From contig CAKOGP040000557.1 of NCBI GenBank assembly GCA_933822405.4, forward strand, positions 508,557 to 572,556: 64,000 bases of DNA, written 5' to 3'. This document shows positions 42,798 through 52,515 of the stretch, piece after piece. The number at the start of each line of letters is the position of its first letter. Position 1 is the first letter of the stretch. The stretch comes from Cylindrotheca closterium. Its lineage: Eukaryota > Bacillariophyta > Bacillariophyceae > Bacillariales > Bacillariaceae. Made by a program: the position numbers and the translations under genes. The notes under the pieces were generated by a model. The model had not been told where the DNA came from, ran no database searches, and saw only the letters and a list, made by a program, of their open reading frames with translations.

Positions 42798-43640
42798 TTT
42801 TTGATATTGTGAGATCTGATGATAATGGAAGGTGCCAATTCCGGGCACGTTTCATAGACCACTGGATTAATCCAATCCTTGCATACAGGATTGTTTTCCT
42901 GAGTTCCGTCTACAGTAGAGTGAGTTACTGGTAAGAGTACCGGTACAGCCTTCTCATTCCCAGGCACGTCTCATATAGATTTGTTGCATGAAGGATTTGA
43001 TTTTTTGGTCATGTGATGCTTCCGTTTTGGGTCGCGGGAAAATTCAATCATTGACATGGTCGGGCTGTTTAGTCGGAGTAATCAAACAAATCAAAAACTC
43101 ACTCGGCTCGGCACGGATCGACTGCTGTCAACTGTGGCAGGTATTCCATAAAATAGATGATGAATATTTGAAAATCGTCGTGTTTTTCATACGACGCCTA
43201 CGATGACGGCACATTTCCGCTTGGAATAACCAAAGATCGAAGAACAGACGAATAATATTTGATTTCAAAAAATTTGAAAATAGAGCTGCTAAGCGACCCG
43301 GATATGACTGTAGTCGAGGCATTTTTCGTCCGTTTTGGTACCGTTTTTGACAGGAGCTAGCTAGTTGAAATGCATCGTATCATACATTGAACATAGTGCG
43401 TGTCATCATTGTTTCCATCGACAACACTTCGATCACGAGCCTCCAACGAGCAACAAGAGCAGTGGAGCAGGACAGCACACGACACTGACCACAACAGACG
43501 CTAAATAGCCATGATGCAAAACAGCCAGGAGGCAGAAGCACAACATCGTATACATCAGGGGCATCATCAATGAAGACAAGATGAGTTCCAACAAATCTGC
43601 ATCGGCGCTCGCGATCTGAGTAGGTGCCGATTGATTAGAA
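42798..43640. other. Intergenic, no supported gene
   Basis: The 5' side of the SPFH gene. A GAGTACCGGTAC palindrome lies near 42936. Nothing else was identified; ORFs here are short and lack domain signal. Confidence 0.4.
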
Positions 43641-44230
43641 TGAAGCAATCCAACAATCCACTAGAAAGCGAAAGCAGAGTGGGATTATCTTGCTACTGCA
43701 CTGCTTAAACGAGATTCGGAATGTTTTGCCTTTTCAATGGTCGGTCAAATCGTTTGCATTCAGTACCGCAGCAAAGAAGACAAGAAGGTATCAATAAATG
43801 CGCTGTTACCTGCTTGTCGTGACCTGCTTGATACAGTAGTCTTTGAAGAACAAGCGACTCGAGCCAACAAATCAGCAACAACGTTATGAATTCGGCAAGA
43901 AGAATGCTACAATCCACACTGTTTCAAAGCTGATGGAGCGGAGTGTGATTGATCTTGCTACTGTACAGCATAAATGTCTATTCTATGGTCAAAGCATTGT
44001 TTGCATTCACTACCGCAGCAAACAAGACATGAAAGATATCGATAAATGCAACAATCAACATTGTTTGAAAGCAGAAGCGGAGTGGGATTTATCTTGGACC
44101 TTCCCGGCTAAAATTGAGGTTCGGATATTTCTGACTTGCCTATTCTACCGATACGATCACATCATAGTTCAATACAGCAGCAAGCAAGACAAGAGAAGAA
44201 AGGTATCGAGCTTGTTGTTCTGATGTAAGT
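43640..44230. repeat. Diverged tandem repeat, about three units of about 170-245 bp
   Basis: The segment GTTTGCATTCAGTACCGCAG...CAATAAATGC at 43754 recurs as GTTTGCATTCACTACCGCAG...CGATAAATGC at 43999, and in part as AGTTCAATACAGCAGCAAGC near 44166. Linked segments also recur (AATCCACTAGAAAGC, AATCCACACTGTTTCAAAGC, AATCAACATTGTTTGAAAGC, then GAG(T/C)GGAGTG or similar). The ORF 43843-44223 crosses these units but has no recognisable domain. It is either a decayed repeat gene or a non-coding satellite-like tract. Confidence 0.65.
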
Positions 44231-44744
44231 ACTTTGTTCAAATCACATTGAATGGGAAGACTACTAATCCTGTTAGATGAGATTTGGAATATTTATAAGT
44301 TGCCTATTTTACAGTTGAAGAACCATCCAACCGATAACCGGGTCGCACATATCAATCCTTTGGTTCACGATTGACTTGTGAACACGGCGTCTGCACTCTC
44401 TACATCCTGGGTTGCATTAGTTACATTTTGGAATCAAACTTAACTATTTAATCAACTATGTTATCTATAGCATCTCAATGATTGGCTTGCGACGCTTCAT
44501 TTGTGAGTAAGTCGAGAGTTCGGCAAAGACATGGCAGTAAGATTGGAATCTACCTGCATCATCTTGCTGCCTCCTTGCCATACTCTCTATGTTAGACGTG
44601 CAACAATGTGGTAGTTCGGACACTAGCAAGGGATGAATTCCAATGGAACAGCCTCATGCCCGATTGGGGAAACACGAAGCAGCGGCTCCGCAGTATACAC
44701 TTTTTTCAACCATGGAAAACGAACGGAAATGAGCCTGTGTGAAC

Positions 44745-45401
44745 TCATTCATTCAGCCGAGAGTTGTATGCACTGAGTGCCCAGCCAAGATATAAACGGA
44801 TCTCCTGGCCAACTGTCAGATCCTCAACGAAGCCCCCGAAGTTGGATCGTTGTGTTGTCCTATGAAGCTGCTCCGCCCAGCTGGCTTCCACTGCTTCCTC
44901 GTGCCATGGTTCAGCTTTACTACAGTATGATAGCTCGTTAACGTATCTGTAAAATTCCTTGTCTGTAGCATTGGTGAGTTTCTCCGTGACAAACAATATT
45001 TTTGATTCGCCTTTTTTGAATTGCAGTAACCTGGATATGGCACCAGCTCCCGTCACGTACGTACCGTATGTAGAAACTGGTAGACGCAAGCAAATGGTTT
45101 TACCAAGATTATGTGATACCTGCCTCAACTGTGTACCATACAAGCAAAAGCGCCTCCCACGCGGCCGAGCAGTTCTACCGTATATCAATATCCTGACCTC
45201 CCACCGTACACCTACCACCATCAGTGTTGGTGTTTGTACTAGACATTGATACCTATAGGTGATACTGTAGCTCTCGGGGCTATACGTGGGTACATTGCCA
45301 CTTCTGTGATTTTCCACAGACCTACATGACATTCCTGACCTTTGGAAAGGAATTGGGATATTGAGTATTGTATGGGCAGAAGAACACTCAGGGGTAGTCA
45401 A
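44745..45401 (-). CDS. Orphan ORF, 218 residues, doubtful
   Basis: An open frame with no recognised domain. The C-terminal 85 residues (VTEKLTNATDKEFYRYVNEL, then SWAEQLHRTTQRSNFGGFVE) look protein-like. The middle is rich in Arg and Tyr and overlaps the 5' copy of a 70-bp direct repeat, which argues that part of the frame is fortuitous. It may be a remnant gene whose 5' part was replaced by repeat DNA. Confidence 0.25.
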   Translation of the reverse strand: MTTPECSSAHTILNIPIPFQRSGMSCRSVENHRSGNVPTYSPESYSITYRYQCLVQTPTLMVVGVRWEVRILIYGRTARPRGRRFCLYGTQLRQVSHNLGKTICLRLPVSTYGTYVTGAGAISRLLQFKKGESKILFVTEKLTNATDKEFYRYVNELSYCSKAEPWHEEAVEASWAEQLHRTTQRSNFGGFVEDLTVGQEIRLYLGWALSAYNSRLNE

Positions 45402-45504
45402 GACTCGAACTCGAGACCTCTGGCTATGCGACTGTTAATCGTCAACTGTGTACCATACAAGCAAAAGCGCCTCCCACGCGCGGCCCGTATATCAATATCC
45501 TGAC
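45125..45504. repeat. Pair of 60-72 bp direct repeats 317 bp apart
   Basis: TCAACTGTGTACCATACAAG...CCTCCCACGCG and a following CGTATATCAATATCCTGAC occur at 45125-45196 and again at 45442 to about 45504. The second copy lacks an internal 9-10 bp. A B-box-like AGTTCGAGTC sits in the intervening DNA on the minus strand near 45410. It could be a deleted tandem duplication or the ends of a small element. Confidence 0.6.
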
Positions 45505-45755
45505 AACTGCCAAGGACGGAGACGCTGTGGTCTCATAAAAGTGACAATGAAGACTGTTACACTCCCTGTTGGTGTGCAAGTGCTGTTGCGCGAATTTACC
45601 ACTGGAAGAGTTTCATTGATTCCAACAGGAATAAGCCTCAGAAAATTGTCTACTTCATATCACAAGATTTGACTGGACTGCAGCTAATGATAAGCTGAAT
45701 CATATCAATGCAACTGATTGTAAGACTCAAGCGTTAGCCGTGTGTGTAAGCATAG

Positions 45756-46502
45756 TCATAGATCGCCAGTACTTCCTTCATCCTGACCAAGCCGCTTTCG
45801 TGCCTTTTTAATATCAAAATCGCTTGCCTCCAATGCTCGCAGTGACGCTGTGAATCCCATATTCGGCATTGCTTCAGGGCGCACAGCCCTGATAATCTCC
45901 ATGGTTTCCTGTAATGACCGTCTTTGTCTCGTCATGATCCATGCAGCACAAATTGTCACTGATCGACTGACTCCCATGGCACAGTGGACTAGAATTTTGT
46001 CGCAATTTTGTTGCTGCAGCGCTTCGTCTATGACACGCAATATGCCCACTAGCTCACCGGAGAAGAAAATAGAATTGTTCTTATCTTCAAGTTCCCAGAC
46101 AATATGACGACGGCATCGCTTGGTGTGCTTGGCGTCTTGCAACATGAAGTTGGTCATTGACACGAGTTTGTCACTACCAAGGACGGATATCACAGTCCAT
46201 GAACTGCTCTCCTGATTGGACAGGTGCTTCAAGGACGCCAAGGAACCAAGCCAAAGCTTGGGAAGGATTTCAACTGGTTGCCCTCGTGATGATGGCCTGT
46301 TCGTTGTCGCTTTGTCTATTGCCATTTTAAGAGCTGTGTGATTATGCACAGGCCGGGATCGGTGGCGGGCACACTTGGTTGAGCGGGTTTGTCGGAATAT
46401 TCCGACCAAGAGTCTGTACGCCGTCCAAAAGGAAGATGGGAGAATAATGACCTCAAGAAGGGAAGTCAAGAGAAGGGATCTCTTGACATCACAACTCATC
46501 AA
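45756..46502 (-). CDS. Dual-specificity protein phosphatase
   Basis: Single exon. The full frame is 248 residues from 46502; a later ATG at 46325 (MAIDKATTNRPSSRGQPVEI) gives a 189-residue core. The catalytic loop is HCAMGVSRS (HCX5RS), preceded by the general-acid loop region (KRCRRHIVWELEDKNNS) and followed by the family motif ICAAWIMTRQRRSLQETMEI and RPEAMPNMGF. The core domain starts at VEILPKLWLGSLASLKH, typical of atypical DUSPs that dephosphorylate Ser/Thr/Tyr on MAP kinases or other targets. If the long form is used, the first 40 residues are basic and hydrophobic and could be a targeting peptide. No regulatory CH2/KIM domain is visible. Confidence 0.88.
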   Translation of the reverse strand: MMSCDVKRSLLLTSLLEVIILPSSFWTAYRLLVGIFRQTRSTKCARHRSRPVHNHTALKMAIDKATTNRPSSRGQPVEILPKLWLGSLASLKHLSNQESSSWTVISVLGSDKLVSMTNFMLQDAKHTKRCRRHIVWELEDKNNSIFFSGELVGILRVIDEALQQQNCDKILVHCAMGVSRSVTICAAWIMTRQRRSLQETMEIIRAVRPEAMPNMGFTASLRALEASDFDIKKARKRLGQDEGSTGDL

Positions 46503-46987
46503 CTATATCTCTCTATATGACTTAACTACATATTCATATCGATCCTACCTGAAATCCATTAGATTCAGACAGGGTTTTGTTCTTTGCGGATTTTGCAGTC
46601 GAAGTGCTCATATTATCACTACCGGTACTGTCGCAACTCGACGAGGAATGAGACTTCGACATCGCAAATCGTTTGGACAGTTCGAGCAAGCCGCCATGAC
46701 CTCCTGCTCTTCACCACGCCCTTTTCGTTTCAATTTGGCATTGCTTATCACGCTGCATTGAACCTATCTCTGGCGAGGGGATCATTTCGCAATATGGTTC
46801 CTCAACTTAAATTTTTTCCGTGACCATGGACATTCGGACAATTGATGAAGATGACACATGAAACAATCTACCGTACAACAAAATAACAACAGTGGGACTA
46901 ATTTTTTACGTTCCTCCTTGTCCAGGATGGGATTAAAAATTCTGAAGACTCGACTGACTCATATGACTCCTGCACTATTATGATACT
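46503..46987. other. Intergenic, no supported gene
   Basis: About 485 bp between the DUSP 5' end and the first 1.75-kb duplicate. The overlapping ORF 46375-46761 has no domain signal. Confidence 0.4.
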
Positions 46988-48737
46988 TACTTATTTCGTC
47001 ATTTATTTTGACCTTTTCTTCCGCAGCTCTCGAAAGAACTGAGCAACCTTTGTCTCTGCTTCTTCAATGTCGCTCTCCACCCATTCCTCAGATCCCGCTT
47101 TCTGGAGAAATCGAACACCTTTGTTCCGAAGCATTTGCGCTAGCTTGATTGCAATGTCTCGTCTGTGCTGTCTCGGAGTACTCTCATATTCGCCTCGACG
47201 CTGCTCCAAGAACTCTCGAAATTGGACATTGCCAGGATGCAACTGTAGCCGATACCCTTTTCCAAACAAAACATCCATCTCGGTCGGTTCGATTGGCCCT
47301 GTGACACGATTCATCGGCAGAGCATCATCTGGACCCACTTCAGTTGATGATGCCCGCATCGAGTCGTGGACTTCCATCCCTAAAGCGTCTATTGCATCAC
47401 CTCCATCCTTCTCATGAGGCACATGCTGCTTCTGGTTCACGAGATCGCTCTCTATCTCCATGTCTTGTGACAAGCCACGAGCGGCCTTGGGTTGGTAGAA
47501 GCGAATGCTTTGATTGGTCTCTTTGAGATGCCTGTCAAGCCAGACATTCAGAATGTCATTACGAATGTTACCTTCTTCTCCAAACGGTATCGTGGACAAG
47601 GGAATACCAAAGCTTTGGAGCTGGTAACGAAGCTCCATGATGGACCCATAATGTATTCGAGTTCGCGCACGGCCATCTTGGGGCGTTCCCTTCAGAAATA
47701 GACTAACAAGAACGTTGTTCAACGCAAGATGATGTGATTTGGCCTGTACACAGTAGTGGATTCCAGAGAATCGAACTGGTTCAGAGTCATAGGTTGTTTG
47801 GATTTCTTTGAAGAAGCTGAATCCAGGAAGTGTAAAGGGTTCCTCGGGTAGTGTACTATCGTTGTAGACTACCACGATTCCCTTCCTTTGTACATCCGGG
47901 AGGGAGGACATTATATTGTACATAATATAGTGGCGGATGCGAATCTGAATAACGAAGCATTGGTCGTTGAGCAAGCATGCATGTCAGTCTTTCGAAACCG
48001 AAAGGAGAGTGGAGTACTTACCAGGTTATCAGCTCTACATCGAATGAGCATTTTGCCGAACAAATGTAGGATAAGTCTCCCATTTTGATCTCTCCCATCT
48101 TGGATGTGGTATAGTCCCGATAGCATCAGCTGCTTGTCCTCCTCGCTCAGGTCATCCAATGTTATATCACGAGCAACCTTGTCATCACCGAAGTATTTCG
48201 CTTTACACTCGAGAAGACTCATCATCTTCCGAACCGCTTCACGAACATTGTACAGCTTGGCTCTTAAGAACCTCAGACGAAACGTAGGATCCTCCACGTA
48301 TGCTCTATTTTGATTGATGGCCATCTCGTAGATTGGATTTCGTTCCTTCTGCACTGCCTCTTCAAACTCCGCGAGCGATTTCTGAATCATTTCAGGCGTC
48401 TCTTGGAGCTCTTCTCCTACACAGTGGAGGTCATCCATTGCCTTTGACCGCTCCTCCACCGACATTTGGCTCATCTCTGATGCGAGGAATGCTTCGGTTT
48501 GCTTCATTGCAGGCTTGCTAGTGATGTCATCGTTGTTGCTACTATTCTTCCCAGGCATTTGAAAGTGATTTGGAGCGTTCTTGTCTTCTGTTGCTTGATC
48601 ATCGTTATTGAAGCATGGCAGACATGCCTGTCTTGCGAAAGGATTGTTGGATGGAGAGGATGCCATTGCCCATCGATGAGGATGGTAGAGTTGTGATGAT
48701 GATTTTATGTACTGTTGGGGTATTTGTGAGAGGAGCC
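46988..48737. repeat. 1.75-kb segmental duplicate, unit 1
   Basis: Identical, as far as read by eye, to 50148-51897 with a constant offset of 3160 bp. Identity begins just before the stop codon of copy 3 and ends about 70 bp upstream of its start codon, where the flanks change abruptly (AGGAGCC|CGTTTAG versus AGGAGCC|GCAAAAC). All frames of both units translate the same, including the intron. Confidence 0.93.
47003..48666 (-). CDS. CRAL-TRIO (Sec14-like) + DUF6824 protein, copy 3
   Basis: Two exons, 48666-48022 and 47944-47003 (CTG|GTAAGT...ATTCAG|ATT), 528 residues, the same length and phase as copy 2. CRAL-TRIO N-terminal helices (TFRLRFLRAKLYNVREAVRK), the strand GRDQNGRLILHLFGKML, pocket segments GIHYCVQAKSHHLALNNVLV and GIPLSTIPFG, and the C-terminal DUF6824 (MDVLFGKGYRLQLHPGNVQF ... 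KVAQFFRELRKKRSK) are all intact. It differs from copies 1/2 at scattered positions (for example RGEYESTPRQHRRDIAIKLA) but is identical to copy 4. It is oriented opposite to copies 1/2. The upstream DNA carries two GTAAACCGAA boxes and a hairpin. Confidence 0.83.
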
Positions 48738-50147
48738 CGTTTAGGTCCTAGTGAATTTCGGGGAGTCACAAAACGGTTTTGGAAGGACGAAGTTTCATAA
48801 TTATGTCTGAGCGCTCATCCGCCGAGGTTTCGGTTTACTAACGGGAATTTCACTTCACTGGCACCAGGATCAAATCCCTATTGTAGGTGATATTGGTATG
48901 GTACCGTACTCGTAGTTGAAAAGCGTTGGCATATCACTCTCTCTTTTTTTTTATTTAAAAAAAAGACTTTTTTAACAGACCAAAAGGCTCGATTGGAAGT
49001 GTTCGAAACGCCATCATGCTACCATGTACACTGTTGGACTGAGACATTCGTGAGAGGAGCCACAAGGAAACGGGCAATTGAATTTAGCACGCACTTGGCA
49101 TGATGTCCGTGGAATAAATGGTGTAAGATGGTGAGCTTGGACTAAGGAAACATTCTGGAGCATTTTCATCCGCTGAGGTTTCGGTTTACTTCCGGGAATT
49201 TCACATTCAATCAATCCCCGTCACTATTGACAGCCGACTGGCGCGTGATTTCGTCCGAGGTGAGAGATTCAATGATTCGACGGCAATGTTTTGGACTGCG
49301 CATGAAGCGTGCCCACAAAGGACCAGTCTCTGATATCCCGCGAATCGGAAATCAGAGACTTGCTTGTAGCCGCTCTTGTATAGATGAAATCTATCTCTAC
49401 AAGGTCTAACAAGAAGGATGCGGTAAGAGGGAAATAAAGAAATATCCTTATATTTCTTGATGCACACTCGTACACGACTTCGATGAACTGATCGGACTTG
49501 GTCGCTTAGCAATGCTGATATCGTCGTTCGTCCGACCGGCTTCAGCAGGCTTCGTTCTCGATCTTACGTCTACTCCCACGGGTAGCTACGGTACCAGTAC
49601 AATCCGGTACCTAGTACGTTAGATGGTTTTTATTTCCTTAGGTTGCGTTGTTTGATGGTGGCGGCGGGTTTTAGTATTTGATTAGACCGACCACCCGACC
49701 CACAATCCAGTGGCACAACATGAAATCTTCCTAGATTACTGCCATGATCTGGACCTAGCTACTTCGCTGGGGATCAACTGCTAGTCCAACTTCTGTTTTT
49801 AACTGTGAACCTAGCTAGTAGCTATAGATCCTCCGTATTTATTAGTGGATCAACATCGAATATACTTCCAGTCCTTCATGATGGGAAAGTACGAGCAGTC
49901 GCTCAACATTAAAGGAAGAGAATTTAGTACAAAGCCTACAGTACTGTGCGAATAGTGGTATTGCTAGGGAGTTTGGGAAGTACCCCCATCAAAAGGGGTC
50001 TATGGAATCCCTCGTCCTCGGCGAAACAACGCCATCCAATTATCGTACCTTTCTCCCTCCCCAGGAGAGCAAGTTGATGTTCCTACCGGTGGAACTGGTA
50101 CTTGGCCGGCATTCTAAGTTCTGAATACCTCCACTACCGTAGACTGA
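48738..50147. promoter_or_regulatory. Upstream region of copy 3 with cassette boxes, then unclassified spacer
   Basis: No gene supported. Boxes read on the minus strand: GTAAACCGAAACCTCGGCGGATGAGCGC (48811-48839), GTGTTCGAAACGCCATCAT near 48998-49018 (plus-strand view), a second GTAAACCGAAACCTCAGCGGATG (49161-49190), GACTGGCGCG near 49236 and the hairpin at 49325-49360. 49560-50147 holds palindrome-rich GGTACC/GTAC sequence near 49588-49618 and nothing else recognised. Confidence 0.5.
49325..49360. repeat. Hairpin of the upstream cassette (copy 3)
   Basis: Arms AGTCTCTGATATCCCG and CGGAAATCAGAGACT with a short loop, about 660 bp upstream of copy 3. The sequence AGTCTCTGAT is shared with the copy 2 hairpin at 30225. 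Confidence 0.68.
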
Positions 50148-51897
50148 TACTTATTTCGTCATTTATTTTGACCTTTTCTTCCGCAGCTCTCGAAAGAACT
50201 GAGCAACCTTTGTCTCTGCTTCTTCAATGTCGCTCTCCACCCATTCCTCAGATCCCGCTTTCTGGAGAAATCGAACACCTTTGTTCCGAAGCATTTGCGC
50301 TAGCTTGATTGCAATGTCTCGTCTGTGCTGTCTCGGAGTACTCTCATATTCGCCTCGACGCTGCTCCAAGAACTCTCGAAATTGGACATTGCCAGGATGC
50401 AACTGTAGCCGATACCCTTTTCCAAACAAAACATCCATCTCGGTCGGTTCGATTGGCCCTGTGACACGATTCATCGGCAGAGCATCATCTGGACCCACTT
50501 CAGTTGATGATGCCCGCATCGAGTCGTGGACTTCCATCCCTAAAGCGTCTATTGCATCACCTCCATCCTTCTCATGAGGCACATGCTGCTTCTGGTTCAC
50601 GAGATCGCTCTCTATCTCCATGTCTTGTGACAAGCCACGAGCGGCCTTGGGTTGGTAGAAGCGAATGCTTTGATTGGTCTCTTTGAGATGCCTGTCAAGC
50701 CAGACATTCAGAATGTCATTACGAATGTTACCTTCTTCTCCAAACGGTATCGTGGACAAGGGAATACCAAAGCTTTGGAGCTGGTAACGAAGCTCCATGA
50801 TGGACCCATAATGTATTCGAGTTCGCGCACGGCCATCTTGGGGCGTTCCCTTCAGAAATAGACTAACAAGAACGTTGTTCAACGCAAGATGATGTGATTT
50901 GGCCTGTACACAGTAGTGGATTCCAGAGAATCGAACTGGTTCAGAGTCATAGGTTGTTTGGATTTCTTTGAAGAAGCTGAATCCAGGAAGTGTAAAGGGT
51001 TCCTCGGGTAGTGTACTATCGTTGTAGACTACCACGATTCCCTTCCTTTGTACATCCGGGAGGGAGGACATTATATTGTACATAATATAGTGGCGGATGC
51101 GAATCTGAATAACGAAGCATTGGTCGTTGAGCAAGCATGCATGTCAGTCTTTCGAAACCGAAAGGAGAGTGGAGTACTTACCAGGTTATCAGCTCTACAT
51201 CGAATGAGCATTTTGCCGAACAAATGTAGGATAAGTCTCCCATTTTGATCTCTCCCATCTTGGATGTGGTATAGTCCCGATAGCATCAGCTGCTTGTCCT
51301 CCTCGCTCAGGTCATCCAATGTTATATCACGAGCAACCTTGTCATCACCGAAGTATTTCGCTTTACACTCGAGAAGACTCATCATCTTCCGAACCGCTTC
51401 ACGAACATTGTACAGCTTGGCTCTTAAGAACCTCAGACGAAACGTAGGATCCTCCACGTATGCTCTATTTTGATTGATGGCCATCTCGTAGATTGGATTT
51501 CGTTCCTTCTGCACTGCCTCTTCAAACTCCGCGAGCGATTTCTGAATCATTTCAGGCGTCTCTTGGAGCTCTTCTCCTACACAGTGGAGGTCATCCATTG
51601 CCTTTGACCGCTCCTCCACCGACATTTGGCTCATCTCTGATGCGAGGAATGCTTCGGTTTGCTTCATTGCAGGCTTGCTAGTGATGTCATCGTTGTTGCT
51701 ACTATTCTTCCCAGGCATTTGAAAGTGATTTGGAGCGTTCTTGTCTTCTGTTGCTTGATCATCGTTATTGAAGCATGGCAGACATGCCTGTCTTGCGAAA
51801 GGATTGTTGGATGGAGAGGATGCCATTGCCCATCGATGAGGATGGTAGAGTTGTGATGATGATTTTATGTACTGTTGGGGTATTTGTGAGAGGAGCC
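50148..51897. repeat. 1.75-kb segmental duplicate, unit 2
   Basis: The partner of 46988-48737 at a +3160 offset, in direct orientation. Between the units lie about 1.4 kb of unique sequence plus the copy 3 upstream region, so this is a dispersed direct repeat, not a simple head-to-tail tandem. Confidence 0.93.
50163..51826 (-). CDS. CRAL-TRIO (Sec14-like) + DUF6824 protein, copy 4 (identical to copy 3)
   Basis: Two exons, 51826-51182 and 51104-50163, 528 residues, identical in protein and DNA to copy 3. Immediately upstream the sequence differs from copy 3. The frame here is open further 5' (an ATG at 51901 would add 25 residues, MRLLSQIPQQYIK...), but the start at 51826 is kept because it is common to all copies. 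The upstream cassette is more compact than at copy 3: GTAAACCGAAGCTCCGTGGATG at 51986-52013 (reverse), GGCGGAAGGCGCCAGTCGG at 52067-52087 (reverse) and a hairpin at 52133-52160. Expression of one copy cannot be told from the other by sequence. Confidence 0.83.
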
Positions 51898-52515
51898 GCA
51901 AAACGGGCTATTGAATGTAGCAAGCAATTAGCAAAATGTACGTGTAATTATTGGCGTATGATGGTGAGCTTGGACTAAGGAAGGCATTTTCATCCACGGA
52001 GCTTCGGTTTACTTACGGGTAATCTGACAATTCAATCATATGGTTTCCCGTCACTACTGTCGAAGACCGACTGGCGCCTTCCGCCTGGTTTCGATTTATT
52101 CGACTAGGGAGGATAGATCAACCGAAACACCAGATATCCCGCTAGAGCGGGAAAGAGACTTGCAGTACCATTTTAAAATCTCGTTTCGATAAAAGGAACT
52201 ACTCCGAACGAAGGCAGAATTTCTTGATGCTTTTGATCAATGCCAAATTGTCGATGAAAATCTTGTTTCCTCCCAAAATACAGTGATGGTGGCGGGCTAT
52301 TTGGTAACATGCGATGATGATTCGTCGGTATTTGAATCATTGGTTGACCATCGCATAGCCCAGCACGAAGAGCACCACAAAAGAAATCTTCGCATGCCTA
52401 CTTAATGATTCACATAGATCAAAGCCAACGGGATATCGATCATCTCCACCCTATCGACACTCTACAGTACCGAGCTGAAAGAGTACTCAAATCGCCTTCT
52501 TCTGATTTTTCTTCG
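51898..52515. promoter_or_regulatory. Upstream region of copy 4 and of the rhamnosyltransferase-like gene
   Basis: The part to 52160 carries the three cassette elements of copy 4. 52160-52515 shows no gene, though a frame open from ATG 52405 leads into the next gene. Confidence 0.45.
52133..52160. repeat. Hairpin of the upstream cassette (copy 4, degenerate)
   Basis: GATATCCCGCT AGA GCGGGAAAGAG: a short stem of 6-8 pairs around TCCCGC/GCGGGA, followed by AGAGACTTGC as at copy 3. About 305 bp upstream of copy 4. Confidence 0.55.

Noticed and set aside
45380..45470. Possible tRNA gene on the minus strand
   Set aside because: Only the T-arm and a 3' acceptor-like strand fit. The anticodon arm pairs over three bases at most, and no 5' acceptor or D-arm is present.
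46988..51897. LTR retrotransposon formed by the two 1.75-kb repeats
   Set aside because: The repeats contain a host-type spliced gene with its intron. No reverse transcriptase, integrase or primer-binding site is seen between them.
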